DNA from: Microbacterium hydrocarbonoxydans
GTDB lineage: Bacteria > Actinomycetota > Actinomycetes > Actinomycetales > Microbacteriaceae
NCBI RefSeq assembly: GCF_023715885.1
Contig: NZ_JAMBOY010000001.1
Span: 744,001-808,000 of the forward strand
Direction: 5' to 3'
Length of the DNA stretch: 64,000 nt
Made by a program: the position numbers and the translations under genes
The notes under the pieces: generated by a model
Told to the model about the DNA's origin: nothing
Databases searched by the model: none
What the model saw: only the letters and a program-made list of their open reading frames with translations
Part shown: positions 1 through 9,392 of the stretch, piece after piece
Numbering within the stretch: the stretch's first letter is position 1
How the letters are laid out: each line of letters begins with the position of its first letter

Positions 1-3000
1 TGCGTGATCGTCTGTACGTCACCCTGACCTGCGTCGGGCCCACCGCCGCCGACCTGCGTGCCCACGTCGTGCCCATGGACGAGGCGAGCAGGCAGTGGGG
101 CGCGCCGGTGCTCAGCGCGCCCCTCGACTTCCCGCGTGGCGCCCGCTATTCGACGAGGCCGGCCGGCTCCGACCCGTACGTGGGATGGCGCGACGCGTGG
201 ACCGCCTCGTCCGCGCCGTCGCCCGTGTCGTCGTCCGTGACGTTCGATCAGCGCGGGAACATGATGCTCTCGATCAAAGACCGCACGGCCGACCAGTACG
301 GTGCGGCCCTCGGCAGCACCACCAGCACCGACACGCGCACCTACGGATACATCGGAGCCGGCGATCTGCTGCGCGCATGCCTCGACGCGTCGGGGGCGTA
401 TGTGCTCGAGAACGACGGCGTCTGCGGCGGGGCCGTGGGTGTGGGGTCGCAGCCGAACAACTGGGGCCCGGGAGGCGGCAAGTTCTACGAGACATACTTC
501 GTGGGTGGGAACGGCCAGGATTTCCACGGCAACACCGCGCTCGGCTCCGCCCTCCAGATCCCCGGGTACACGTCGGTGATCGCGACAGTGATGGATCCGC
601 TCGCGCTGTTCTCGGACGGGTTACGCACCTTCCGGCACTCCGACGGCGACACGGTGCGGGCGGCCACGCTCAGCTCAGCCGTGACGGAGCCGCGCGGCGG
701 CACCTTCTCGAAGGCCGGTGGGCTCGGCGACCTCACCACGCTCGCGGCCACGGCACCGGTCGAGATCGGAGATCGGGTCTGGCTCGACCTCGACGGAGAC
801 GGCGTCCAGGAAGCCGGCGAGGATCCCATTCCCGGCGTGACCGTGCGACTCTTCGATGCCGAGGGCAACGTCGTGGCGTCAGCGGTGACCGATGCCCGGG
901 GCAACTACCTGTTCTCCTCCTCGGCAGGGGCGTCGTCGGGCGCTGCGATCTACTCGCTGCCCTTGACGGCAGACACCGGCTACGAGATCCGGCTCGACAA
1001 CCCCGCGGATTATGCCGAAGGCGGACCCCTCGACGAGGTGGTGCCGACGGGGACGACGGCCGGCGGTGATGCCGCTGTCGACTCGAACGGCGTGCCCCGA
1101 GACGACACCCTGGTCACCGCCGCCGTCCGCACGCCGGCAGCCGGGTCGGCGGATCACACCTTCGACTTCGGCTTCCGCCCGAACTACTCGCTCGGAAACC
1201 GCATCTGGTTCGACAGCGGACCGGGCGCGAACACGAACAACGGGCGCTTCGATCCGGGCGAGGACCCGGTCGACGGGGCGACGGTCGAACTCCTCGACGA
1301 ATCGGGTGCGCCCGTGCTCGATGATGGCGGTCAGCCCCTTCTCGCGATCACCGACGCCGCGGGTTTCTACCGGTTCGACGGGCTCGCGCCCGGAACGTAT
1401 CGCGTCCGCATCTCGGCGGGGAACTTCTCTGCGGGCGCGGTGCTCGAGGACTGGGTCTCGTCGACGGGCGCCTCCTCCGTGTTCGACGCGACGAGCAACA
1501 ACGTCGACAAGGGCCAGGATGCCGCCGACCCGGCGACCACCGGGATCGTGTCCGCACCGGTCGTGCTCGGGCCCGGTGTCACCGGCGAGGCCGACGGCGG
1601 CGCGACCGGTCCCGGAGCCAACGGTCCGCGGGGTGACCGGTTCGACAATCTCACCGTCGACTTCGGTCTTGTGCAGCTGATCGACCTGACGCTCGACAAG
1701 GAGCTCACATCGGGTGCCGGCCCGTACCGCGTGGGCGACGAGGTGACCTTCCGTCTGACACCGAGCAACAACGGCCCGGGCACAGCCGTGTCGGGCTTCA
1801 CGGTGTCCGATCGCCTCCCCGCGGGTCTCGAGTACGTGTCGGCGACGGGCACGGATTGGTCGCCCGCGACGGTGATCGATCAGGAGGTCACGCTGACCTG
1901 GCAGGGTGACGGTCTCGCCGCGACCGAGGGCGCCGAGCCGATCACCGTCACGGCGCGCGTCGCCAGCACCACGGCATCCGACCTCGTCAACGTCGCGGTG
2001 GTCGAGCCGTCTTCGGACCAGACGACGCCCGAGACCGTTCCGGTCGGTCGAACCCCCGATCGCTATGAGAACGGCGACCCGGTGCCGACTCCCGAGAACC
2101 CGTCGAACAACGACGATCGAGCGGTCATCTCGGTCGCCGCACCCCTGTTGAGCCTTGGCAACCGCCTCTGGTTCGATACCGGCGCAGGAAGCGATACCGA
2201 CGACGGGCGGTTCGACGACGGCGAGACCCCGGTCGTGGGCGCGCTGGTCGAGCTGCTCGACGCGGACGGCGACCCGGTGCGCGTGGACGGCGCTCCGGTC
2301 ACCGCGACCACCGACGCGAACGGCTTCTACCGCTTCGACGGACTCGCCCCCGGCCAGTACGTCGTCCGCGTCGCCGCCGAGAACTTCGCCGACGACGGTC
2401 CCCTCGCGGCGCAGCTCTCGAGCACGGGCAGCAGCGCCGCGTTCGACGGCGGATCGAACAATGCCGACAAGGGCGTCGACTCGCGCTTCCCGGCCCGCAC
2501 CGGCATCAGCTCAGCCGTCATCACCCTGGCGCCGGGCGTCACGGGCGACGTCGATGCGAGCGCCACGGGGGCAGGGCAGAACGGCCCCTATGGTGACGCC
2601 TTCGACAACCTCTCCGCCGACTTCGGCTTCGTCCCCGCGCTGTCCCTCGGGAACCGGCTGTGGTTCGACAGCGGAACCGGCGCCGGGCAGGCGAACAACG
2701 GCGCATACGACGACGGCGAGGCCCCGGTGGTCGGGGCGGTCGTCGAACTCCTCGACGGCGCAGGCGAGGTCGTGCGGGACGCCGACGGTGACCCCGTCAC
2801 CACCAGCACCGATGGGAACGGCTTCTACCGCTTCGACGGTCTGCCCGCCGGCGACTACCGCGTGCGCGTGGCCGGGTCGAACTTCGAGGGCGACGGGCCG
2901 CTCACGTCCTGGTTCTCATCGACGCCCACCTCCACCGACACCTCGGCGAACAACCGCGATAAGGGTGAGAACACGAGCGACCCCTCGGCGACGGGGGTGA

Positions 3001-4505
3001 GGTCGGGCGTGGTGAGCCTGACCCGCACGAACCCGGTCGATGACGTCGACGCCGGCGCGACGGGCGCGGGCGAGCACGGTCCGAACGGCGATGCCGCCGA
3101 TCTGCTCACGGTGGACTTCGGCTTCACGCAGGCTTTCGCGGTCGGTGACCGCGTCTGGATCGACGACGACGGCGACGGACGGCAGGACGACGGTGAGGCA
3201 TCGGTCCCCGGTGTGCTCGTCACCCTGCGCGACGGCTCGGGCGATCCGGTCGCCGACCTCGACGGTCAGCCGGTTCCACCGGTGCGCACGGATGGGGACG
3301 GCCGGTACGTCTTCGACAACCTGCCGCCGGGAACATACACGGTGGCGTTCTCCGAGACGCCTGTGGGGTTCCGGTTCACGGCGCCGCGTCAGGGCGACGC
3401 TCTCCGCGACTCCGATCCGGACGCGGGCGGCATCACCCCGCCCTTCGAGGTGGGGCCAGGACGCGAGAACACCACGGCGACCGAAGACGCCGACGGCGTC
3501 GTGGTCGCGCGGCGCATCGACCGCACGATCGACGCCGGACTCGTACCGGTGCTCGCGATCGGCGACTTCGTCTGGGTCGACTCCGATCGAGACGGCAGGC
3601 AGGATCCGACCGAGGTCCCCGTCGCGGGTGTCACCGTGGCGCTCGTCACCCCCGACGGCTCGCCGGCGGTCGATGCCGACGGCGCCCCGGTGCCGTCGGT
3701 CAAGACGGATGCGAACGGCCACTACGTGTTCGACAACCTGCGTCAGGGCGACTACAGGGTGCGCTTCACGGATCTGCCGATCGGCTTCATGCCCACGATC
3801 CAGTCTGCAGCGGGCGTCGCGACGGCGTCGGACTCCAACCCCGACGCGACCGGTCTCACTCCGGTGTTCACGCTGTCCGGCGCGGGCACCGACGTGCGAC
3901 CGGTCACCGCGGCGGACGGAACGACTCGTGCCGTGCGGATCGACCCGACGATCGACCTCGGGATCGCGCAGCAGCTCTATGCCGTGTCGGACTTCGTCTG
4001 GTTCGACGCCGACCGCGACGGTCGGCAGGATGCCGGAGAGAGACCAGCGCCCGGCGTCACCGTGGCGCTGTTCACTGCGGACGGGGCACCCGCCATCGAC
4101 TGGCGGGGAATCCCCGTGCCCGTCGTCCAGACCGATGCGACCGGGCGCTACCTGTTCGACGGCCTCCCGCCCGGGGACTACTTCGTGCAGTTCTCCAACG
4201 TGCCGCGCGGGTTCGAGTTCACGCGTCAGGGCGCAGGCGGGGCTGATGACTCCAACCCGAACCGCGCCGGGCGCACCCCCGTGTTCACGCTCGGCCCCGG
4301 GTCATCCGACATGCGTTTCGTGGCCGGCGCCGATGGCATCCTCGTCGCCTCGTTCATCAACCCGACCATCGACGCCGGTCTCGTGGAGATCGAACCCCCG
4401 CTGCCCACCACGGGTGGAGCGGTGCCCTGGATCGTCATCGCCCTCAGCGTCGTCCTGATCGGCGGAGGAGCGGGTCTGCTCGTCATCCGTCGCCGGAGGT
4501 CCTGA
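1..4505 (+). CDS. LPXTG-anchored surface protein with SdrD-B repeats (5' end outside window)
   Basis: Large cell-wall-anchored surface protein, probably adhesin-like. The reading frame is open to the left edge, so the true start and signal peptide lie outside; the first internal ATG is at 69. About seven SdrD-B/Cna-B-like beta-sandwich repeats can be recognised by openings such as GDRVWLD, GNRIWFD or GDFVWVD, near 763, 1190, 2150, 2644, 3138, 3556 and 3982. Most contain an acidic D-x-D-x-D-G loop and a T-D-x-x-G-x-Y-x-F-D-x-L strand typical of calcium-stabilised repeats. A DUF11-like domain (NNGPGTAVSG...VSDRLPAGLEYVSATG) sits around 1680-2120. The C terminus is a classical sorting signal: LPTTG, a hydrophobic span, then RRRRS. 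A sortase substrate role is inferred from that signal; no sortase gene is in the window. The last 23 bases overlap the convergent MarR gene. Confidence 0.9.
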   Translation, partial: RDRLYVTLTCVGPTAADLRAHVVPMDEASRQWGAPVLSAPLDFPRGARYSTRPAGSDPYVGWRDAWTASSAPSPVSSSVTFDQRGNMMLSIKDRTADQYGAALGSTTSTDTRTYGYIGAGDLLRACLDASGAYVLENDGVCGGAVGVGSQPNNWGPGGGKFYETYFVGGNGQDFHGNTALGSALQIPGYTSVIATVMDPLALFSDGLRTFRHSDGDTVRAATLSSAVTEPRGGTFSKAGGLGDLTTLAATAPVEIGDRVWLDLDGDGVQEAGEDPIPGVTVRLFDAEGNVVASAVTDARGNYLFSSSAGASSGAAIYSLPLTADTGYEIRLDNPADYAEGGPLDEVVPTGTTAGGDAAVDSNGVPRDDTLVTAAVRTPAAGSADHTFDFGFRPNYSLGNRIWFDSGPGANTNNGRFDPGEDPVDGATVELLDESGAPVLDDGGQPLLAITDAAGFYRFDGLAPGTYRVRISAGNFSAGAVLEDWVSSTGASSVFDATSNNVDKGQDAADPATTGIVSAPVVLGPGVTGEADGGATGPGANGPRGDRFDNLTVDFGLVQLIDLTLDKELTSGAGPYRVGDEVTFRLTPSNNGPGTAVSGFTVSDRLPAGLEYVSATGTDWSPATVIDQEVTLTWQGDGLAATEGAEPITVTARVASTTASDLVNVAVVEPSSDQTTPETVPVGRTPDRYENGDPVPTPENPSNNDDRAVISVAAPLLSLGNRLWFDTGAGSDTDDGRFDDGETPVVGALVELLDADGDPVRVDGAPVTATTDANGFYRFDGLAPGQYVVRVAAENFADDGPLAAQLSSTGSSAAFDGGSNNADKGVDSRFPARTGISSAVITLAPGVTGDVDASATGAGQNGPYGDAFDNLSADFGFVPALSLGNRLWFDSGTGAGQANNGAYDDGEAPVVGAVVELLDGAGEVVRDADGDPVTTSTDGNGFYRFDGLPAGDYRVRVAGSNFEGDGPLTSWFSSTPTSTDTSANNRDKGENTSDPSATGVRSGVVSLTRTNPVDDVDAGATGAGEHGPNGDAADLLTVDFGFTQAFAVGDRVWIDDDGDGRQDDGEASVPGVLVTLRDGSGDPVADLDGQPVPPVRTDGDGRYVFDNLPPGTYTVAFSETPVGFRFTAPRQGDALRDSDPDAGGITPPFEVGPGRENTTATEDADGVVVARRIDRTIDAGLVPVLAIGDFVWVDSDRDGRQDPTEVPVAGVTVALVTPDGSPAVDADGAPVPSVKTDANGHYVFDNLRQGDYRVRFTDLPIGFMPTIQSAAGVATASDSNPDATGLTPVFTLSGAGTDVRPVTAADGTTRAVRIDPTIDLGIAQQLYAVSDFVWFDADRDGRQDAGERPAPGVTVALFTADGAPAIDWRGIPVPVVQTDATGRYLFDGLPPGDYFVQFSNVPRGFEFTRQGAGGADDSNPNRAGRTPVFTLGPGSSDMRFVAGADGILVASFINPTIDAGLVEIEPPLPTTGGAVPWIVIALSVVLIGGGAGLLVIRRRRS

Positions 4506-4965
4506 GGGAGAGCGCGTCGGTGACCCCGGGCAGCAGCTTGGTCGCGATGCGGCCGAGCTGCTCCCGCTCCTCGTCGGTCAGGGGATCGAGCACGAGTTCG
4601 CGGATCTGCGTGACGTGCACGGGCGCGGCATCCCGCAGCAGACCCCGCCCCTCCGGGGTGAGGGCGGCCGTGAGCGTGCGCCTGTCGCGTCCGCACGAGG
4701 TGCGAGTCACCCAGCCCCTGTCCTCCAGCACGTCGAGAGCATGGCTCAGGCGCGATCTGCTGAGCCCTGCGATCGCGGCGAGGTCGGTCATCGTGATGGC
4801 CGCGGCATCCTCCCTCGCGAGCGAGACGAGGATCGCGTAGTACGCGTGCTTGAGCCCGGTCTCCGCCTTGAGAGTGCGGTCGAGCACCTGCGGGAGCAGC
4901 TGCACGAGGCGGATCGTCGGCAGCCAGGTCGCCATCTCGGCGTCGTCGAGCTGCCGGTCGCTCAT
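4483..4965 (-). CDS. MarR family transcriptional regulator
   Basis: A 160-residue winged-helix regulator. The segment TMTDLAAIAGLSRSRLSHALDVLEDRGWVTRTSCGRDRRTLTAALTPEGR, split here only by reading, has the recognition helix and the D-R-R wing characteristic of MarR proteins. The start ATG overlaps the ribA stop by one base (TGATG), so the two genes are almost certainly one transcript and translationally coupled. Members usually bind a palindrome near their own promoter and respond to phenolic or other small ligands; the ligand here is unknown. The 3' end overlaps the convergent surface-protein gene by 23 bases. Confidence 0.9.
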   Translation of the reverse strand: MSDRQLDDAEMATWLPTIRLVQLLPQVLDRTLKAETGLKHAYYAILVSLAREDAAAITMTDLAAIAGLSRSRLSHALDVLEDRGWVTRTSCGRDRRTLTAALTPEGRGLLRDAAPVHVTQIRELVLDPLTDEEREQLGRIATKLLPGVTDALSLRTSGDG

Positions 4966-5624
4966 CACGCCGCCGTCAGGTCGATGGTGTGCGAGGTGTG
5001 GTCGCGCTTGGCCTCGAGGTAGCGGTGGTTCGCCGTCGTCTCGTGCACGCCGGTGCGCACCTGCTCGACGACGTCGATGCCGAGTGCGGCGAGCTGCGCG
5101 GCCTTGTCGGGGTTGTTGCTGAGCAGGCGGATGCGCTCGGCCCCCACCGCTCGGAGCATCTGCGCGGCGACGGTGTAGTCGCGCTCGTCTTCGCCGCGGC
5201 CGAGCGCGACGTTCGCCTGATACGTGTCGAGGCCGGAGTCCTGCAGGGCGTAGGCGTCGAGCTTGGCGTACAGGCCGATGCCCCGCCCTTCCTGGCGCAG
5301 GTAGAGGAGGAAACCGCCCTCGTCGGCGATGCGCTCCACGGCTTCGCGCAGCTGAGGTCCGCAGTCGCACCGCTCCGAGCCGAAGACGTCGCCGGTGAGG
5401 CACTCGCTGTGCGGACGCACGAGCGGCGCATCGCCGCCGTCCGCCGAGCGTTCGAGCGCGCCTCGCCAGTCGCCGAGTCCGAGCAGCAGGTGCTCGCGGC
5501 CGTCGGCGAGACCGTCGAAGGTGACCACGTCCGCCGTCGTGGAGTACCCGTCGCCGAAGCGCATCGGCACCCGCACGCGCGTCCGCTCGGTCGCGGTGGA
5601 GACGACGGTTGAAGTTTCAATCAT
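4965..5624 (-). CDS. ribA: GTP cyclohydrolase II
   Basis: Converts GTP to 2,5-diamino-6-ribosylamino-4-pyrimidinone 5'-phosphate, the first step of riboflavin synthesis. The zinc-binding motif HSECLTGDVFGSERCDCGPQ carries the three conserved cysteines, and the catalytic stretch LRQEGRGIGL is intact. Towards the C terminus LLSNNPDKAAQLAALGIDVVE is the family signature. At 219 residues this is a stand-alone RibA without the fused DHBP synthase (RibB) domain seen in many actinobacterial RibBA proteins. That, and the lack of other rib genes nearby, suggests a second or accessory copy, possibly tied to the downstream MarR gene, with which it overlaps by one base. Start ATG at 5624. Confidence 0.93.
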   Translation of the reverse strand: MIETSTVVSTATERTRVRVPMRFGDGYSTTADVVTFDGLADGREHLLLGLGDWRGALERSADGGDAPLVRPHSECLTGDVFGSERCDCGPQLREAVERIADEGGFLLYLRQEGRGIGLYAKLDAYALQDSGLDTYQANVALGRGEDERDYTVAAQMLRAVGAERIRLLSNNPDKAAQLAALGIDVVEQVRTGVHETTANHRYLEAKRDHTSHTIDLTAA

Positions 5625-5651
5625 GTCGGGTGCAACGCCGACTCCGCGCTT

Positions 5652-6572
5652 CTATTCCCGCGAACCCTCGTCGGCTTCGATGATCTCCCCGGCGCGCCGC
5701 CGGCGAACGACCTTCAGCTCGCTCGCGAGAATGCCGAGCACCACCAGCGCCCCGCCGAGCAGTGCGGTGACCGGCAGGCGCTCGCCGGCGACCCGGCCGA
5801 CGATCGCCGCCCACACGGGCTCGCCCGCGTAGATGATGGTCGCGCGCGTGGGCGACACCGACTTCTGCGCCCAGTTCATCGTGAGCTGGATGAGACAGCT
5901 CGCGGCTCCCAGACCGACCGCGCAGCCGACCCAGACCCAGGAGAACGCGGGCGGCGACTCGCCCACGACCGGCATCGTCATGAGTCCCAGCAGACCGGCC
6001 GTGAGGAGCTGGACCACTGTGATCCGCCCAAGGTCGATGCGCCCGGCGAACAGCGAGATGAGGATGATCTCGGCCGCGATGGGCACGGTGCTGATCATCG
6101 TGACGATCTCACCGGTGCCGAGCGACAGCGCGAACGCGTCGGGACCTGCGATGAGGACGAGGCCGACGAAGGCGAGTCCGGCGCCGACGAAGGCCATGAC
6201 CGGAGGGCGCCGGCGGAAGACCGCCCACTGCGCGAGCGGCACGAGCGGCACGTACATCGCCGTGATGAAGGCGGACGTGCTGGAGTCGATCGTCTGCAGG
6301 CCGACGGTCTGCAGGCCGTAGCCGAGGTGGATCATCAGGCCGATCGCCACCCCGGCGCCGATGTCGCGCCAGCGGATGCCGCGCAGCGCTCCCCGGAAGA
6401 TCACGACGCTGATGACGCCGGCGACGAGGAAGCGGAGGCCGACGAAGAACCACGGTCCGGAATGCTGCATCGCCCAGTGCACGAGCAGGAACGTGCTGCC
6501 CCACGCCGCGGTGATCGCGATGAGCGCCGCCTCCTGGGGGCGGAGCCGCATCCAGCGGAGTCGAGAGGGCAT
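5652..6572 (-). CDS. DMT superfamily (EamA) transporter
   Basis: Integral membrane protein of 306 residues with about ten hydrophobic helices arranged as two EamA repeats, the standard architecture of the drug/metabolite transporter superfamily. The N-terminal repeat contains AAWGSTFLLVHWAM and the second repeat contains YAGEPVWAAIVGRVAGERL, the conserved E-P motif of EamA exporters. The substrate cannot be told from sequence; family members export amino acids, nucleobases or other metabolites. It lies 27 bases upstream of ribA on the same strand, so transporter, ribA and marR may be co-transcribed in that order. The arrangement makes a flavin-related or purine-related substrate conceivable, but that is inference only. 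Confidence 0.9.
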   Translation of the reverse strand: MPSRLRWMRLRPQEAALIAITAAWGSTFLLVHWAMQHSGPWFFVGLRFLVAGVISVVIFRGALRGIRWRDIGAGVAIGLMIHLGYGLQTVGLQTIDSSTSAFITAMYVPLVPLAQWAVFRRRPPVMAFVGAGLAFVGLVLIAGPDAFALSLGTGEIVTMISTVPIAAEIILISLFAGRIDLGRITVVQLLTAGLLGLMTMPVVGESPPAFSWVWVGCAVGLGAASCLIQLTMNWAQKSVSPTRATIIYAGEPVWAAIVGRVAGERLPVTALLGGALVVLGILASELKVVRRRRAGEIIEADEGSRE

Positions 6573-6686
6573 GCGATCCCTTCCGACGCGGCCCTGACGA
6601 GCCTACCGCCGCGGCAAGAATGCGAAAGGTGACGGCGTGCGGCGCTCGGCGGCCCGACCCTGCCGCGCGCTGGGTAGCCTCGCATC

Positions 6687-7523
6687 ATGAGCAACTTCCT
6701 GAGCGTCGCCGAATTGAACGAGCTGCGGACGTCAGGGGCGCCGGTACGCGTGATCGACGTGCGCTGGCGGCTCGATCGGCCGGACGGACACGCCGACTAT
6801 CTCGCGGGGCACATCCCCGGTGCGGTGTACGTGCCGCTCGACACGGAGCTCTCGGCGCACGGCGAAGCGGCCGAGGGACGGCATCCGCTTCCGACGACGG
6901 CGCAGCTGCAGGATGCGGCGCGTCGCTGGGGCGTCCGCGACGGAGACGTCGTCGTCGCCTACGACGACGCGAGGGGCGTCGCCGCCGCGCGAGCCTGGTG
7001 GTTGCTGCGTCAGGCGGGCGTCGACGTGCGGGTTCTCGAAGGCGGCATCCGCGCGTGGCACGAGGCCGGCCACGACGTGACCACCGATGACGTGACGCCG
7101 GACACAGGAGACGTCACGCTGGGCGAGATCGGCGCGGACGCGATCACGATCGACGAGGCCGCCGCTCTGCCGGCATCCGGCGTCCTCCTCGACGTGCGCG
7201 CGGGCGAGCGCTACCGCGGCGAGGTCGAGCCGCTCGACCCGCAGGCGGGGCACATCCCCGGCGCGATCAATGTGCCGACCGTTCTGCACTTCGACTCCGC
7301 TGGACGCATCCTCGATCACGACACCGTGCGGGCGACCTTCGCCGCTGTGGGCGTGACGCCCGGCACGCCCGTCGCCGCTTACTGCGGATCGGGTATCACG
7401 GCCGCGCACACCGCCCTCGTGCTCGACGAGGTCGGGATCGAGGCAAAGGTCTTCCCCGGTTCGTGGAGCCAGTGGTCGAACACCCCCGGTCGCGCTGTCG
7501 CGGTGGGCGATCAGCCCGGCTGA
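6687..7523 (+). CDS. Sulfurtransferase with two rhodanese domains
   Basis: A 278-residue thiosulfate/3-mercaptopyruvate sulfurtransferase type protein. The N-terminal rhodanese domain (IDVRWRLDRPDGHADYLAGHIPGAVYV) is structural and lacks a catalytic cysteine. The C-terminal domain has DVRAGERYRG, then AGHIPGAINVP and the active-site loop AYCGSGITA with Cys233. The CGSGxT-type loop is closer to the mercaptopyruvate sulfurtransferase class (CGxGVTA) than to classical thiosulfate rhodanese (CRKGVTA). It is a monocistronic-looking gene, divergent from the DMT transporter and convergent with the helix-turn-helix regulator downstream. Confidence 0.93.
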   Translation: MSNFLSVAELNELRTSGAPVRVIDVRWRLDRPDGHADYLAGHIPGAVYVPLDTELSAHGEAAEGRHPLPTTAQLQDAARRWGVRDGDVVVAYDDARGVAAARAWWLLRQAGVDVRVLEGGIRAWHEAGHDVTTDDVTPDTGDVTLGEIGADAITIDEAAALPASGVLLDVRAGERYRGEVEPLDPQAGHIPGAINVPTVLHFDSAGRILDHDTVRATFAAVGVTPGTPVAAYCGSGITAAHTALVLDEVGIEAKVFPGSWSQWSNTPGRAVAVGDQPG

Positions 7524-7541
7524 GCGGAGTCGCTCCGCGCA

Positions 7542-8450
7542 CTAGCGTCCGTCGTCGTAGCTCCAGCTGAGACCGAGGGCGCCCGGACCGAATCCGCGTC
7601 GGATCTGCGCCACCGACGTGCGTCCGCCGATCTGCGTGGTCGTCGTGGTGGTGCCTTGCGGACTGTCGACCCGCTCGGTGACGTGGTCGGGGATCGCGTC
7701 GGGGTGGAAGCGCGTCCACACCAGCAACTCTCGGCACTTCATCGCCACGGCATGGCCGGTCTCTCGCTGCGGCGGGTAGTCGGGCGGGTAGTCGACGGCC
7801 CACTCCACGATGGTCGTGTCAGGGGCGGCGAGCGGCGAGTCGAGCTCGAACAGGACTCCGTGCACCTCGCCGTTCGGGTGCGAGTAGCGCGCCGCGATAC
7901 GGCCGCCCGCGATCGCGGTGATGATCGGCGCCGGTGTCGACTCGCCGGGCGTGAGCTCGAGGAAGGGGATGGACGTGACCGTGCCGACCGTCGACTGCAC
8001 GATGCTGCGGGTCTGGCAGTGCGCGACATTGCCTGTCGCGTCGACGTCGGTCACCGAATGGGTCGTGAGCTCCCGCGCCGTGTCGGGGTACTCCGCGCCG
8101 AGTGCGGTGAAGGCGTCCCGCACCGACCGCTCCAGCTCCTGCTCGTTCATCGGGAACTGGTTGGGGCCGATGGGCCCGGTGCGGTTCGTCGCTCCCAGCC
8201 GCGCCGTCAGCTCACCGGGTGCCAGATGCAGGAGGCGTTCGATCTCGGCGATCGCGGCGAGCGACTGCACTCCCTCCGGGCGTCGGCGACCGGAACGCCA
8301 GTAGCTGAGAGTCGCCATCGACACGCCGTTCCCGCGTGAGCGCAGCATCTCGTGGAGACGGGCGAGAGACAGTCCGCGGGCGTTGATGGCGTCGCGCAGG
8401 GCGCTGGAGAACTCGTCCGAAGAACGACGGATGCTTCTCTCGAAACTCAT
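7542..8450 (-). CDS. Helix-turn-helix (XRE-like) regulator
   Basis: A 302-residue protein. The N terminus (about residues 8-70: FSSALRDAINARGLSLARLHEMLRSRGNGVSMATLSYWRSGRRRPE) is an XRE-type helix-turn-helix. The remaining 220 residues are not a domain I can name; they form a beta-rich region (SIPFLELTPGESTPAPIITAIAGGRIAARYSHPNGEVHGVLFELDSPL) that may sense a ligand. The start is set at the ATG preceded by GGGGTGG at good ribosome-binding distance; longer frames upstream lack one. It is divergent from the membrane-protein pair starting at 8754 across a 303-base gap. Confidence 0.8.
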   Translation of the reverse strand: MSFERSIRRSSDEFSSALRDAINARGLSLARLHEMLRSRGNGVSMATLSYWRSGRRRPEGVQSLAAIAEIERLLHLAPGELTARLGATNRTGPIGPNQFPMNEQELERSVRDAFTALGAEYPDTARELTTHSVTDVDATGNVAHCQTRSIVQSTVGTVTSIPFLELTPGESTPAPIITAIAGGRIAARYSHPNGEVHGVLFELDSPLAAPDTTIVEWAVDYPPDYPPQRETGHAVAMKCRELLVWTRFHPDAIPDHVTERVDSPQGTTTTTTQIGGRTSVAQIRRGFGPGALGLSWSYDDGR

Positions 8451-8635
8451 CACACCACCCCCACCGGTATGTGAAGAACCGGCCCCTACAGTGAGCATAC
8501 GACCACTCAAGCATCCCGAAGGGGACGAGGTGCTGTTTCTGGGGTCTACAGGGTTGCATCGAGGCAGGCAGGGTGCCCGACCTTGCGCTCGATCGGCTCG
8601 ACGCGGTGCCGCCCCCGTCACTGCGTATCACGTGG

Positions 8636-8670
8636 GGCCTGACGATCGATCTGGGGAGATCCGTCAGGCC
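8636..8670. other. Strong two-part hairpin in divergent intergenic gap
   Basis: GGCCTGACG (8636-8644) pairs with CGTCAGGCC (8662-8670), and inside it GATCT pairs with AGATC around a GGGG loop, with a three-base bulge on one side. It lies in the 303-base gap between two divergent genes, where no terminator is needed. No T-run follows on either strand. It could be a leader-RNA structure or a protein-binding site. The rest of this gap shows a -10-like box at 8716 and nothing else that I recognise. Confidence 0.4.
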
Positions 8671-8715
8671 TCACGGACGCGCTCCCGTCCGTCCGCACCC
8701 GCTGCGCCCCGCGCG

Positions 8716-8740
8716 TAGACTGGGAGGAACCACCCGGAGG
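8716..8740 (+). promoter_or_regulatory. Putative -10 box and ribosome binding site for the 8754 gene
   Basis: TAGACT (8716-8721) fits the actinobacterial -10 consensus TANNNT. GGAGG at 8736-8740 precedes the ATG at 8754 by a rather long 13 bases. No in-frame upstream start exists close by, so the ATG is kept. No convincing -35 box is visible. Confidence 0.35.
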
Positions 8741-8753
8741 ACTCTGGATCGTC

Positions 8754-9392
8754 ATGTCTGCCCCTGCTCGCGCGTTCACGCCGCGCCACGTCCAACTGCT
8801 GCGCGCGCTCTTCGCCGCGGCGGCGGCCGTGATGATCACCTTCTCTCCGGATCACTCCGCGGCCGTCGGCCTCTCGGTCTTCAGCGGGTTCGTGCTCACG
8901 TCCTCGCTCATCATGCTGCTCGCGGTCTGGCTCGTCTTTCCCACCGGGCAGCGCTGGTCGTGGGTGGTGCTGGCCCTGCTCGGGTTGGCCGCGGGCATGA
9001 CCGCCGGCGTCCCGGCCTGGCGCACGGAGGACCTGTTCTTCGTCGTCGTGATCGTCTGGGCGCTGACCACCGGAGTCGTCGAGCTCATCGTCGGTCTGCG
9101 CGCCCGCCGCGCCGGCGACACGACCGCCCGCGACTCGATCGCGGTCGGCGCCTTCGGCATCCTGCTCGCGGTGCTGCTGCTGACCATCCCCGCCGGCTTC
9201 GTGCAGCCGTACGCCATCCAGGGCGCCGGCGAGTTCGAACTGACCGGCATCATCCTCGGCGTGGGCATGTTCGGCGGCTACGCGGCGATCGTCGCCGTGT
9301 TCCTCGGCATCGCCGGCCTCACGCCGAATCGCGCGGAGTCTCCCGCTGCGGCATCCGCCCCCGCCCCGGTCGAGCACGGAGGTGACCGATGA
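8754..9392 (+). CDS. Conserved actinobacterial membrane protein
   Basis: A 212-residue protein with about six hydrophobic segments. No catalytic motif is visible. The C terminus is a short Ala/Pro-rich cytoplasmic tail. Its TGA overlaps the ATG of the next small membrane protein by four bases (ATGA), so the two are translationally coupled and may form a complex. The topology resembles HdeD-like/DUF308 membrane proteins, with paired helices around a central loop, but I could not assign a family with certainty. Confidence 0.8.
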   Translation: MSAPARAFTPRHVQLLRALFAAAAAVMITFSPDHSAAVGLSVFSGFVLTSSLIMLLAVWLVFPTGQRWSWVVLALLGLAAGMTAGVPAWRTEDLFFVVVIVWALTTGVVELIVGLRARRAGDTTARDSIAVGAFGILLAVLLLTIPAGFVQPYAIQGAGEFELTGIILGVGMFGGYAAIVAVFLGIAGLTPNRAESPAAASAPAPVEHGGDR